A DNA stretch of 5,320 bases, taken from assembly GCA_964489835.1 (NCBI GenBank), contig CAZBBC010000219.1:1-5320 (forward strand), read 5' to 3'. The translations under genes were made by a program, and so were the position numbers. The stretch is from CAZBBC01 sp964489835 (GTDB lineage Bacteria; Calditrichota; Calditrichia; JAJRVZ01). Shown piece by piece: positions 1 to 5,320 of this stretch. Within the stretch, counting starts at the first letter, position 1. Every line of letters starts with the position of its first letter. A model generated the notes under the pieces. It did no database searches. It saw nothing but the letters and a program-made list of their open reading frames with translations, and was not told the DNA's origin.

Positions 1-1
1 A

Positions 2-559
2 CGGGATGTTATTCCCTTTCTTACGGACCTTATAGAAGATGAGCCTTTCATCGGCGATTTGATGGATCTATGTGTTGATGTCGGGACGGCATTTGCCCGT
101 GCCCAGGTGGAAGCCGGCGCAGACACGATCGGAATTGGTGATGCCATAGCCAGCCAGGTATCACCAGACCTCTACGAGAAACTGATCCAGCCGAGAGAGA
201 AGCAACTGGTCAGAGCAATCAAGGAAATGGGTGCCACTGTCAAACTGCATATCTGCGGCAATATCACTCACCTTTTGCCTGGTATCTCTGATCTCGGCAC
301 AGACATTCTTGATGTCGATCATATGGTCAACCTTTCTACCGTACGTCGGTTGATCGGTAACCGGGTAACCATTACCGGTAATATCGATCCCGTTCTTGGC
401 GTACAATCAGGGACCCCCGAAAGTATCAGACAGAAAATGATCGAAATATATGAAACCGTTGGTAATCCGTATATGATAAATGCCGGATGTGAGATTCCTG
501 CTGCAACATCAGTAGAGAATCTTCGCGCCCTGTGCGAGCCGATACCCTTTCGGTTATAA
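2..559 (+). CDS. UroD/MtaA-family methyltransferase-like protein, 5'-truncated by window edge
   Basis: This is the C-terminal ~185 residues of a uroporphyrinogen decarboxylase-superfamily protein. The reading frame is open from base 2, so the gene begins before the window and no start can be assigned. An L-H-I-C-G-N stretch (His-x-Cys at 248-256) and a later G-C-E-I-P (Cys at 488-490) match the His-x-Cys...Cys zinc ligands of the MtaA/MtbA/CmuA branch. Those enzymes move methyl groups between corrinoid proteins and thiols. True haem-pathway HemE lacks this zinc triad, so HemE is unlikely. The end of the protein (T-S-V-E-N-L-R-A-L) also fits the family. No transmembrane segment is visible, so it should be cytoplasmic. 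The next gene follows after 91 bases on the same strand and could be co-transcribed. The family call is firm; the substrate and any corrinoid partner cannot be read from this fragment. Confidence 0.85.
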   Translation, partial: RDVIPFLTDLIEDEPFIGDLMDLCVDVGTAFARAQVEAGADTIGIGDAIASQVSPDLYEKLIQPREKQLVRAIKEMGATVKLHICGNITHLLPGISDLGTDILDVDHMVNLSTVRRLIGNRVTITGNIDPVLGVQSGTPESIRQKMIEIYETVGNPYMINAGCEIPAATSVENLRALCEPIPFRL

Positions 560-585
560 TAAAAATTTTCAAACTATTGAATTAA

Positions 586-609
586 CAGGTACCCGCCACC
601 GGATACCTG
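586..609 (+). other. Stem-loop between the UroD-like gene and the oxidoreductase gene
   Basis: CAGGTACC (586-593) pairs with GG-A-TACCTG (601-609), giving eight base pairs with one bulged A and a seven-base loop. It begins 27 bases after the upstream stop codon. No run of T follows it, so it is not a standard intrinsic terminator on the + strand. It may be an RNA-processing or stability element, a protein-binding site, or chance. Confidence 0.3.
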
Positions 610-637
610 AGATCATCTATCATCCACGCCTAAAAGT

Positions 638-643
638 GAGGAG
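638..643 (+). promoter_or_regulatory. Ribosome binding site that decides the start of the Gfo/Idh/MocA gene
   Basis: GAGGAG lies 7 bases before the ATG at 651. Two upstream in-frame starts are possible, GTG at 636 and ATG at 645. The first overlaps this site and the second lies one base after it, so neither could use it. The ATG at 651 is therefore the likely start, and the Tat motif then falls close to the N-terminus as expected. Confidence 0.7.
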
Positions 644-650
644 CATGATT

Positions 651-1994
651 ATGAATAATATAAAAAGAAGAAAATTTATTAAAAGCGGCGCAGCTGCGCT
701 TACAACGTTTATGATCGTTCCGCGCCATGTGCTCGGTGGAAAGGGATATATTTCACCAAGCAGTAAATTGAATATTGCCGGAATTGGCATCGGCGGTAAA
801 GGTTCCGGTGACCTGAGAAACGTTGAGAGTGAAAATATAATCGCTTTGTGTGATGTTGATGAGCGTTATGCTGAAAGAATATTTCATCGGTATCCTGAGG
901 CAAAAACGTTTAAAGATTATCGGGAAATGCTGGATTCTGTAAAAGAAATCGATGCCGTGATGATTGCCACGCCCGATCATACGCACGCGGTCATCACCAT
1001 GGCAGCAATGAAAGCGGGAAAACATGTTTTCTGTCAGAAACCATTAACTCATAACATTGATGAAACGCTTCAGGTTATGAAGATGGCGAAAAAATCCGGA
1101 CTCACTACCCAAATGGGTATACAGGGTCATGCCATGGAAGGCATCCGCCTAGTCTGTGAGTGGATATGGGATGGTGCTATCGGAGATGTATATAAAGTAG
1201 AAGCCTGGTGCAGTATTACGCACTATCCACCAGGTCATGCTTATTACAGCACACCATGTGATGCGCGCCCGCATGTTACACCATCTGTCCCTGGTTATTT
1301 GGATTGGGATTTGTGGTTGGGTCCGGCCTCGTTTCGCCCCTATTCGCCTTGTTATCACCCGCTGGTCTGGCGAAACTGGTGGGATTTTGGCAGTAGTATG
1401 ATGGCGGACAGAGGCGCCCATACCTTCGATCCAATCGCAGAACCTTTAAAATTAAAAGATCCGATAAGCATAGAGGCTATTTGCACCGACTACAACACAG
1501 AGACCTATCCGGTCGGTGCGATCGTCAATTATAGATTCCCTGAAAGAGAAAAATTCCCGCCCCTGGAATTAACATGGTATGAGGGTTTACGACCCCCCAG
1601 GCCAAAAGAATTAGATGATGACCGGCAACTGGGAGATAGTGAAGGCGGTGCTTTATTTATTGGTACGAAGGGTAAATTAATGTGTGGCATTTATGGTGGG
1701 AGTCCGCGTATCATTCCGGAATCAAAAATGCGCGCTTATACACAACCGGCCAAATCTCTGCCCCGGTCAGAAGGCATTTATAAGGAATGGATAGATGCCT
1801 GCAAGAATAATACACAGTCTAGTGCCAATTTTGAATATTCAGGTATCATAACTAAAATCGTTCAGCTGGGCAACTTAGCCAAACGTTTTAATGGGAAAGT
1901 ACTCCATTGGGACGCGGAAAATCAAACGGTGACGAACACACCGGAGGCCAATCAATACCTGAACCGTGTATATCGGGAGGGATGGTTCCTTTAA
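651..1994 (+). CDS. Tat-exported Gfo/Idh/MocA-family oxidoreductase
   Basis: This 447-residue protein is a NAD(P)-dependent oxidoreductase of the Gfo/Idh/MocA family, probably acting on a sugar or cyclitol. The N-terminus has a twin-arginine signal: R-R-K-F-I-K at residues 6-11, then a hydrophobic stretch to about residue 24, predicting export of the folded, cofactor-loaded enzyme. Residues ~40-160 form a Rossmann domain with G-I-G-I-G-G-K-G (44-51), an acidic strand end C-D-V-D (67-70) and A-T-P-D-H-T-H (106-112). The family E-K-P motif appears as Q-K-P (129-131), whose Lys is the expected catalytic residue. The C-terminal domain has D-W-D-L-W-L-G-P (218-225), W-R-N-W-W-D-F-G (240-247) and D-R-G-A-H (253-257), where His257 is the likely second catalytic residue. 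Length suits the exported members of this family. It follows the UroD-like gene by 91 bases and converges on msrAB with a 9-base gap. Family and export are confident; the substrate is unknown. Confidence 0.93.
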   Translation: MNNIKRRKFIKSGAAALTTFMIVPRHVLGGKGYISPSSKLNIAGIGIGGKGSGDLRNVESENIIALCDVDERYAERIFHRYPEAKTFKDYREMLDSVKEIDAVMIATPDHTHAVITMAAMKAGKHVFCQKPLTHNIDETLQVMKMAKKSGLTTQMGIQGHAMEGIRLVCEWIWDGAIGDVYKVEAWCSITHYPPGHAYYSTPCDARPHVTPSVPGYLDWDLWLGPASFRPYSPCYHPLVWRNWWDFGSSMMADRGAHTFDPIAEPLKLKDPISIEAICTDYNTETYPVGAIVNYRFPEREKFPPLELTWYEGLRPPRPKELDDDRQLGDSEGGALFIGTKGKLMCGIYGGSPRIIPESKMRAYTQPAKSLPRSEGIYKEWIDACKNNTQSSANFEYSGIITKIVQLGNLAKRFNGKVLHWDAENQTVTNTPEANQYLNRVYREGWFL

Positions 1995-2003
1995 TGTGAG
2001 AGA

Positions 2004-3107
2004 TTAATTTTTAAATAATTTCATATATTTTCCGTATCCCTCTTTTTCAAGATCTTCTTTAGGAATAAAACGAAGAGCGGCAGAATTTACGCAGTACCGC
2101 TGTCCGGTCGGAGACGGCCCGTCGTTAAAAACATGGCCCAGATGAGAATCAGCAATACGGCTTCGCACTTCAGTTCTCGGTGCTTGCAGTTTATCATCAA
2201 TTTTTTCTACAATGTATGCCGGTTCGAGCGGTTTCGTAAAACTGGGCCAGCCTGTCCCGGATTTGAATTTATCGGTAGAGCTGAATAGTGGTTCTCCGGA
2301 GACAATATCCACATAGATACCCTCTTTTTTATTATCCCAATATAAATTTTGGAATGCACTTTCGGTACATTCCCGCTGTGTAACCTCAAACTGAAGAGCT
2401 GTCAGAGTTTTTTTAAGATAGTCTTCCGGAGGTTTTGTAAATATCTTAAGACGCAATTCATCCTTTCCCCAAATCTTATTGATAAAATCATCCCGGCCTG
2501 AGCCCCGGCGATAGGAATTATATCGTACCGGATTGTTTTTGTAGAAATCCTGGTGATACTCCTCTGCCGGATAAAATTCTGTATAAGGATTGATTTCCGT
2601 GACAATAGGCACCGGGAAAATTTTAAGCGAATCGATTTTCTTTTTAGTCATCTCCGCCAGGAATTTCTGTTGATCATTATGATAGAATATTGCCGATCGG
2701 TATTGACTACCTCTATCGTGAAAAGATCCGCCGGCATCCGTTGGGTCTATATTTTTCCAAAACACATCTAAAAGCTGTGCGTAGGATACGACATAGGGGT
2801 CATAAATAATTTGCACGGATTCAGTGTGTCCGGTCATTCCACTGGAAACATCCTGATAACTGGGATTTTTTTCACTGCCACCGGAATATCCGGAAACAAC
2901 ATCCACCACACCATCTAATTTCTCATAGGGTGCTTCGACACACCAAAAGCAACCGCCGGCAAAAGTGGCCGTATCAAGTTCAGTCAGTTGCGATACTTTT
3001 CTTTCCGATTCCTGTTTTTTATCCACAGCATCACTCATACAGTTTACCAGAAATATCAGTGAAAAAAATATGCCCAATATTATCTTTATTTTAGATGGCA
3101 GAAGCAT
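2004..3107 (-). CDS. msrAB: Bifunctional methionine sulfoxide reductase MsrA-MsrB, lipoprotein type
   Basis: This 367-residue fusion reduces both stereoisomers of methionine sulfoxide in oxidised proteins. A short basic start, a hydrophobic stretch and L-V-N-C (Cys23) look like a lipoprotein signal, placing the enzyme outside the inner membrane; Asn before the Cys is non-canonical. MsrA spans ~46-205: G-C-F-W-C (52-56, nucleophile Cys53), G-H-T-E-S (Glu96) and D-R-G-S-Q-Y-R-S (Asp131, Tyr136). MsrB spans ~230-350: S-G-T-G-W-P-S-F (283-290), H-L-G-H-V-F (322-327) and R-Y-C-V-N-S (nucleophile Cys339). The two CxxC zinc sites of zinc-type MsrB are absent, as in the Neisseria PilB-type form. Thr285 sits where many MsrB have the resolving Cys, so Cys247 or a redox partner may take that role. 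The ATG at 3107 has AAGGAG (3117-3122) nine bases upstream. No partner gene adjoins it; it appears to be its own transcription unit. Confidence 0.95.
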   Translation of the reverse strand: MLLPSKIKIILGIFFSLIFLVNCMSDAVDKKQESERKVSQLTELDTATFAGGCFWCVEAPYEKLDGVVDVVSGYSGGSEKNPSYQDVSSGMTGHTESVQIIYDPYVVSYAQLLDVFWKNIDPTDAGGSFHDRGSQYRSAIFYHNDQQKFLAEMTKKKIDSLKIFPVPIVTEINPYTEFYPAEEYHQDFYKNNPVRYNSYRRGSGRDDFINKIWGKDELRLKIFTKPPEDYLKKTLTALQFEVTQRECTESAFQNLYWDNKKEGIYVDIVSGEPLFSSTDKFKSGTGWPSFTKPLEPAYIVEKIDDKLQAPRTEVRSRIADSHLGHVFNDGPSPTGQRYCVNSAALRFIPKEDLEKEGYGKYMKLFKN

Positions 3108-3156
3108 ATCATTTATCTCCTTATTTTATTCTTATCTACAGAGAATCTAATATATA

Positions 3157-3186
3157 TTTATAACCAGTATATCACAAAAAGTTCAA
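3157..3186 (-). promoter_or_regulatory. Candidate sigma70-type promoter of msrAB
   Basis: On the minus strand, TTGAAC (3181-3186) and TATAAA (3157-3162) are 18 bases apart and match the -35 and -10 consensus at 4/6 and 5/6 positions. The -10 element lies about 50 bases upstream of the msrAB ATG, leaving a leader of roughly 40 bases. The surroundings are very AT-rich, so a chance match is possible. Confidence 0.35.
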
Positions 3187-3252
3187 GAATTAATAACAAA
3201 TAACCTTTTCTTTATCTAATGCAGATTTATGTTTAAAAATTCCCTTGTAGAT

Positions 3253-3291
3253 ATGATGCGGATTTGCAGAGGTGAAATGATGCGGATTTGC
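3253..3291. repeat. Two identical 15-base direct repeats, 24-base period
   Basis: ATGATGCGGATTTGC occurs at 3253-3267 and again, identically, at 3277-3291, with 9 bases between. The copies are more GC-rich than the AT-rich spacer around them (3108-3329), which holds no gene apart from the msrAB leader. Each copy contains a TG dinucleotide start (TGATGCGG...). Repeated short sequences behind a terminal TG are typical of IS21-family ends, so this may be an insertion-sequence scar, but no transposase is present. The position beside the broken 3' end of zwf supports that reading without proving it. Confidence 0.8.
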
Positions 3292-3329
3292 GAGATAAAT
3301 AATTTATCATTCAGGTTAGAATATTTAAT

Positions 3330-3791
3330 TCAGGAACTTATTGATTTTAATTGAGCGGCAGCTTCGACGCCATCTGCCCGGGCATACAAGGTACCATCGC
3401 CCAGCAACGAATCAAGCAGGAGCCTTTCATAGGCTTCCGGTATTCCCTCACCGATGAGGTCCGAATAGTGAAAGTCCATACCAACATTTTTAATATTAAA
3501 ACCAGCCCCCGGTTGATTCATATCGAATTGATGATAATAAAGATGCCGGGAAAAATCCTCCAGGATATGCTGATCATTGGATGTATTTCGGCCATGATGC
3601 TTTATACTTTCTATCATCTTCTGACGATAAGATTCATCCGTATAGTCTTTGCGTCCTAAACCGATAATGACATAATCAGCAGGCAGAAGACCATCCCGGC
3701 AAAGATTGAACAGAGCCGGTACCAATTTGCGCTTGCTTAAGTCTCCCGAACCACCAAAAATAACAAATATATAATTGTCTGGTTTTTTCAT
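3330..3791 (-). pseudogene. zwf: Glucose-6-phosphate dehydrogenase remnant with internal deletion and lost C-terminus
   Basis: Glucose-6-phosphate dehydrogenase makes NADPH at the entry to the oxidative pentose phosphate pathway and is normally ~480-510 residues; this frame has 153. Residues 1-~93 match the family N-terminus, including the dinucleotide-binding G-G-S-G-D-L-S-K-R-K-L (13-23) and R-H-L-Y-Y-H (82-87). From about residue 94 the sequence jumps to the C-terminal region: V-G-M-D-F-H-Y (103-109), P-E-A-Y-E-R-L-L-L-D (118-127), then G-D-G-T-L-Y-A-R-A-D (131-140). Roughly 300 residues between are gone, including the R-I-D-H-Y/F-L-G-K-E active site, so it cannot catalyse the reaction. 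Family resemblance stops again near V-E-A-A (142-145), and the last eight residues replace the usual W-containing tail and A-G-S/T-W-G-P motif. The frame stays open across the join. The ATG at 3791 has no well-spaced ribosome binding site; AGGAG lies 21 bases upstream. An assembly error is the alternative explanation. Confidence 0.88.
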
Positions 3792-3882
3792 GGGGATTTT
3801 CGATTGTTAAATCTCCTGATTTCTGCTTTACCGGAGATATTACTGATCGTCATCATAACTTATCAGTAGACACCTATTCAAT

Positions 3883-3910
3883 ATTTTATTACAAATACTT
3901 ATTGTTACAA
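3883..3910 (-). promoter_or_regulatory. Weak candidate promoter upstream of the zwf remnant
   Basis: In the 147-base AT-rich gap 3792-3938, the minus strand shows TTGTAA (3905-3910) and TAAAAT (3883-3888), 16 bases apart, about 92 bases before the zwf ATG. The same stretch holds two copies of TTACAAAT (3889-3896 and 3905-3912). The AT-rich context makes a chance match likely. Nothing else recognisable is in this gap, and no terminator hairpin follows the polyol dehydrogenase stop. Confidence 0.2.
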
Positions 3911-3938
3911 ATTATTCCGCTTTTAAAAATATTCCTAT

Positions 3939-4979
3939 TTAATCGAATGTAATAACAGCCTTTATAACCTCATCGCGGTAATCAGCGACCAAGTCAAATG
4001 CTTCTTGCGTTTTCTCAAGAGGAAATCGATGGGTAATCATAAATTCAGGATTTATATTACCAGCTGCCAGCAAATCAATAACCGTTTGAACGGTATTATT
4101 CTGTCTGCGAACGTTTTGAATCGAAATTTCCTTGCGGCGCATCAGATTCATATCGAAGGAAATCCGGTTATGCGCCGGTATCCCAACGACCAGCAGTAAA
4201 CCACCAGGTTTCAGTATTTCAACAGCCTGGTCCAATGCTTCCTGTTTGCCGCAACATTCGATGACTACATCAAATAACTGAGGCAACACCGAGGTAAGTT
4301 TCTGAGTGACATCCTCACGATCAGGATTTCCTGTCCATACTGCTCCGGCCGAACCACCTGTGACTAAGCGGTAATCCAGTTTGTCGGTAATATAAATTTG
4401 ATCGATTCCGATAGCTTTTGCTGACAGCAATACACTAAGGCCAATGGGCCCTGCTCCTAAGATAGCGACTGTTGTCTCTTTTGCCGGTATCTTTATAAAT
4501 TGTGTAGCGTAATAGCCAATTGATAAGGGTTCCACTAGAGCGGCTTGCTCCAGAGTGATTCCTGAAGGGATGGGTATACAATTTCGTCCGGGCAGGACGA
4601 GATACTCAGCGAGACATCCATCCAATTGGCCAGGGACACCCAAAAAATTGACGTTCAAACAGGTATGCTTTCTATCAGCCAGACATTGCGTGCAATTTTC
4701 ACAAGGGACGGACGGCTCAACAAAAACAAAATCCCCCACAACCACATGCTGGACATTTTTACCCACCTTAACGACTGTGGCCGCACCTTCATGTCCGATA
4801 ACAAATGGGTATTTTACAATCTGATCACCAATGCGACCCTCCTTGTAATAATGCATATCCGATCCGCAGACGCCGACGACATTCATTTTTAGTAGTACAT
4901 CGTTCGCCTGAACAACCGACGAATCATCAAATTCCTGAATTTCTATTTTCCTAATTCCGGTTAATACAGCTTTTTTCAC
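3939..4979 (-). CDS. Zinc-dependent polyol (sorbitol/L-iditol-type) dehydrogenase
   Basis: This 346-residue protein belongs to the medium-chain, zinc-dependent alcohol dehydrogenase family and is close to sorbitol/L-iditol/xylitol dehydrogenases, which oxidise a sugar alcohol to a ketose with NAD. The catalytic zinc set is complete: Cys38 (G-V-C-G-S-D), His63-Glu64 (G-H-E) and Glu150 (V-E-P-L-S). Structural zinc cysteines are Cys93, Cys96, Cys99 and Cys107. The H-Y-Y-K-E-G-R-I-G-D segment (43-52) is characteristic of polyol dehydrogenases. The cofactor fold has G-A-G-P-I-G (175-180), and Asp199 at the end of the next strand favours NAD over NADP. Length is normal and no signal peptide is seen, so it should be cytoplasmic. 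It starts with GTG at 4979, overlapping the upstream gene's stop as GTGA, with AAGAGG (4985-4990) five bases before; translation is probably coupled. The exact polyol cannot be decided from sequence; threonine or other secondary-alcohol dehydrogenases are less likely. Confidence 0.93.
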   Translation of the reverse strand: MKKAVLTGIRKIEIQEFDDSSVVQANDVLLKMNVVGVCGSDMHYYKEGRIGDQIVKYPFVIGHEGAATVVKVGKNVQHVVVGDFVFVEPSVPCENCTQCLADRKHTCLNVNFLGVPGQLDGCLAEYLVLPGRNCIPIPSGITLEQAALVEPLSIGYYATQFIKIPAKETTVAILGAGPIGLSVLLSAKAIGIDQIYITDKLDYRLVTGGSAGAVWTGNPDREDVTQKLTSVLPQLFDVVIECCGKQEALDQAVEILKPGGLLLVVGIPAHNRISFDMNLMRRKEISIQNVRRQNNTVQTVIDLLAAGNINPEFMITHRFPLEKTQEAFDLVADYRDEVIKAVITFD

Positions 4980-5227
4980 AGTATCCTCTTAAGGGCATCT
5001 TTACTTTCTTCCCCGTTCATATAATAAGAAAGCGCACCGGAAGGACATTCCTTTACCTGGGATACGATTTTTTCTGTCTTTGCCCCTTGAATATTCACCC
5101 ATGGACGTTTGTCGGGATCAAACACTTTCGGAAGGCCATTAAAGCATATTGTTGAGTGGATACACTTGGCCGGTTGCCAGACAACGGTTACTTCACCGTT
5201 AGTATATTTTTTTATGATCTTCTTCAT
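4976..5227 (-). CDS. Small Fer4_19-type (divergent 4Fe-4S mono-cluster) ferredoxin-like protein
   Basis: This 83-residue protein matches the Fer4_19 family (divergent 4Fe-4S mono-cluster domain): K-C-I-H-S-T-I-C (Cys22, Cys28), then P-K-V-F-D and R-P-W-V-N, then E-C-P-S-G-A-L-S-Y (Cys61). Three cysteines are visible in this conserved pattern; a fourth ligand is not obvious, which is usual for the family. It probably binds one iron-sulfur cluster and acts in electron transfer or cluster-linked sensing in the cytoplasm; the family's role is poorly defined. The ATG at 5227 is chosen because GAGGAGG (5238-5244) lies 10 bases upstream; an in-frame TTG at 5236 sits only one base from that site. Its stop codon overlaps the polyol dehydrogenase start by four bases (GTGA), so the two form an operon in which this gene is first. 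Other members often neighbour acetyltransferase genes, so this partner is less expected. Confidence 0.88.
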   Translation of the reverse strand: MKKIIKKYTNGEVTVVWQPAKCIHSTICFNGLPKVFDPDKRPWVNIQGAKTEKIVSQVKECPSGALSYYMNGEESKDALKRIL

Positions 5228-5253
5228 CGGGAGCAATCCTCCTCTTTGTATTA

Positions 5254-5272
5254 ACTAATCTGGACCATTAGT
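5254..5272. promoter_or_regulatory. Inverted repeat, candidate operator for the Fer4_19/polyol dehydrogenase operon
   Basis: ACTAAT (5254-5259) and ATTAGT (5267-5272) form a perfect inverted repeat around seven bases, 27 bases upstream of the small ferredoxin-like gene's ATG. A second overlapping inverted repeat, GGAC (5262-5265) and GTCC (5273-5276), shares part of it. The position suits a repressor or activator site for the operon. No regulator gene is in the window, and short palindromes arise by chance in AT-rich DNA. The rest of 5277-5320 is A/T tracts with nothing recognisable. Confidence 0.3.
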
Positions 5273-5320
5273 GTCCGGTTTAAAAAAAATGATTCAATTT
5301 TTAATTAAAAAACTCATCCC

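Noticed and set aside
1991..2012. An intrinsic terminator between the convergent oxidoreductase and msrAB genes
   Set aside because: TTAAT and ATTAA flank a seven-base loop and TTTTT follows, but the stem is five A-T pairs with no GC and includes the stop codon, so it is too weak to support.
2004..3107. Loss of the MsrB zinc sites as a sign of a broken gene
   Set aside because: A zinc-free MsrB form is well established, and the catalytic Cys, His and Trp motifs are intact, so this is a normal variant.
2965..3150. A 61-residue reading frame on the + strand over the msrAB start
   Set aside because: It runs antisense over the msrAB signal-peptide region and its promoter side, has no family resemblance, and reads as a shadow of the real gene.
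3253..3291. A CRISPR array
   Set aside because: There are only two 15-base copies with a 9-base gap. Real arrays have longer repeats and spacers of about 30 bases, and no cas gene is nearby.
3811..3838. A hairpin upstream of the zwf remnant (ATCTCC...GGAGAT)
   Set aside because: It is a six-base stem with a 16-base loop and no T tract. One arm is simply an AGGAG-like sequence, so chance pairing is the better explanation.
4555..4892. Overlapping + strand reading frames opposite the polyol dehydrogenase
   Set aside because: They lie entirely opposite a complete, motif-rich dehydrogenase gene and show no recognisable motif of their own.

Overview
The window carries five readable protein genes and one gene remnant. 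Base composition is moderate and turns AT-rich between genes. It suggests a free-living, sugar-using bacterium from an environmental lineage. A Tat-exported Gfo/Idh/MocA oxidoreductase beside a UroD-type methyltransferase homologue is a pattern common in the Bacteroidota/FCB and Planctomycetota/PVC groups. However, four of the genes are preceded by clear Shine-Dalgarno sequences (GAGGAG, AAGGAG, AAGAGG, GAGGAGG), which are uncommon in classical Bacteroidota. I therefore favour a less studied FCB or PVC relative and do not name a genus.

Layout. Positions 1-559 (+) hold the 3' part of a UroD/MtaA-family gene. After a short gap with a stem-loop comes a complete Tat-signal Gfo/Idh/MocA oxidoreductase (651-1994, +). 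It converges, with only 9 bases between stop codons, on a lipoprotein-type MsrA-MsrB fusion (2004-3107, -). Upstream of msrAB lies an AT-rich gap with a candidate promoter and a pair of identical 15-base direct repeats (3253-3291). Next to these is a damaged glucose-6-phosphate dehydrogenase gene (3330-3791, -). It keeps the first ~93 residues and ~50 residues from near the C-terminus, joined in frame, and lacks the whole catalytic middle. A 147-base AT-rich gap follows. Then comes a two-gene operon read leftward: a small Fer4_19-type ferredoxin-like protein (4976-5227) whose stop codon overlaps the GTG start of a zinc-dependent polyol dehydrogenase (3939-4979).

How the genes relate. The left pair probably acts on sugars or methylated compounds: one is a cytoplasmic methyltransferase-like enzyme, the other an exported NAD(P)-dependent oxidoreductase. 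The right pair probably oxidises a sugar alcohol, with a small iron-sulfur protein made alongside. The MsrAB lipoprotein is an envelope repair enzyme for oxidised methionine and looks like a single-gene unit. The zwf remnant implies this copy no longer supplies the oxidative pentose phosphate entry step. I see no defence system, CRISPR array, RNA gene or intact mobile element. The most notable signals are the rearranged zwf with a possible insertion-sequence scar beside it, and the translationally coupled ferredoxin/polyol-dehydrogenase pair.
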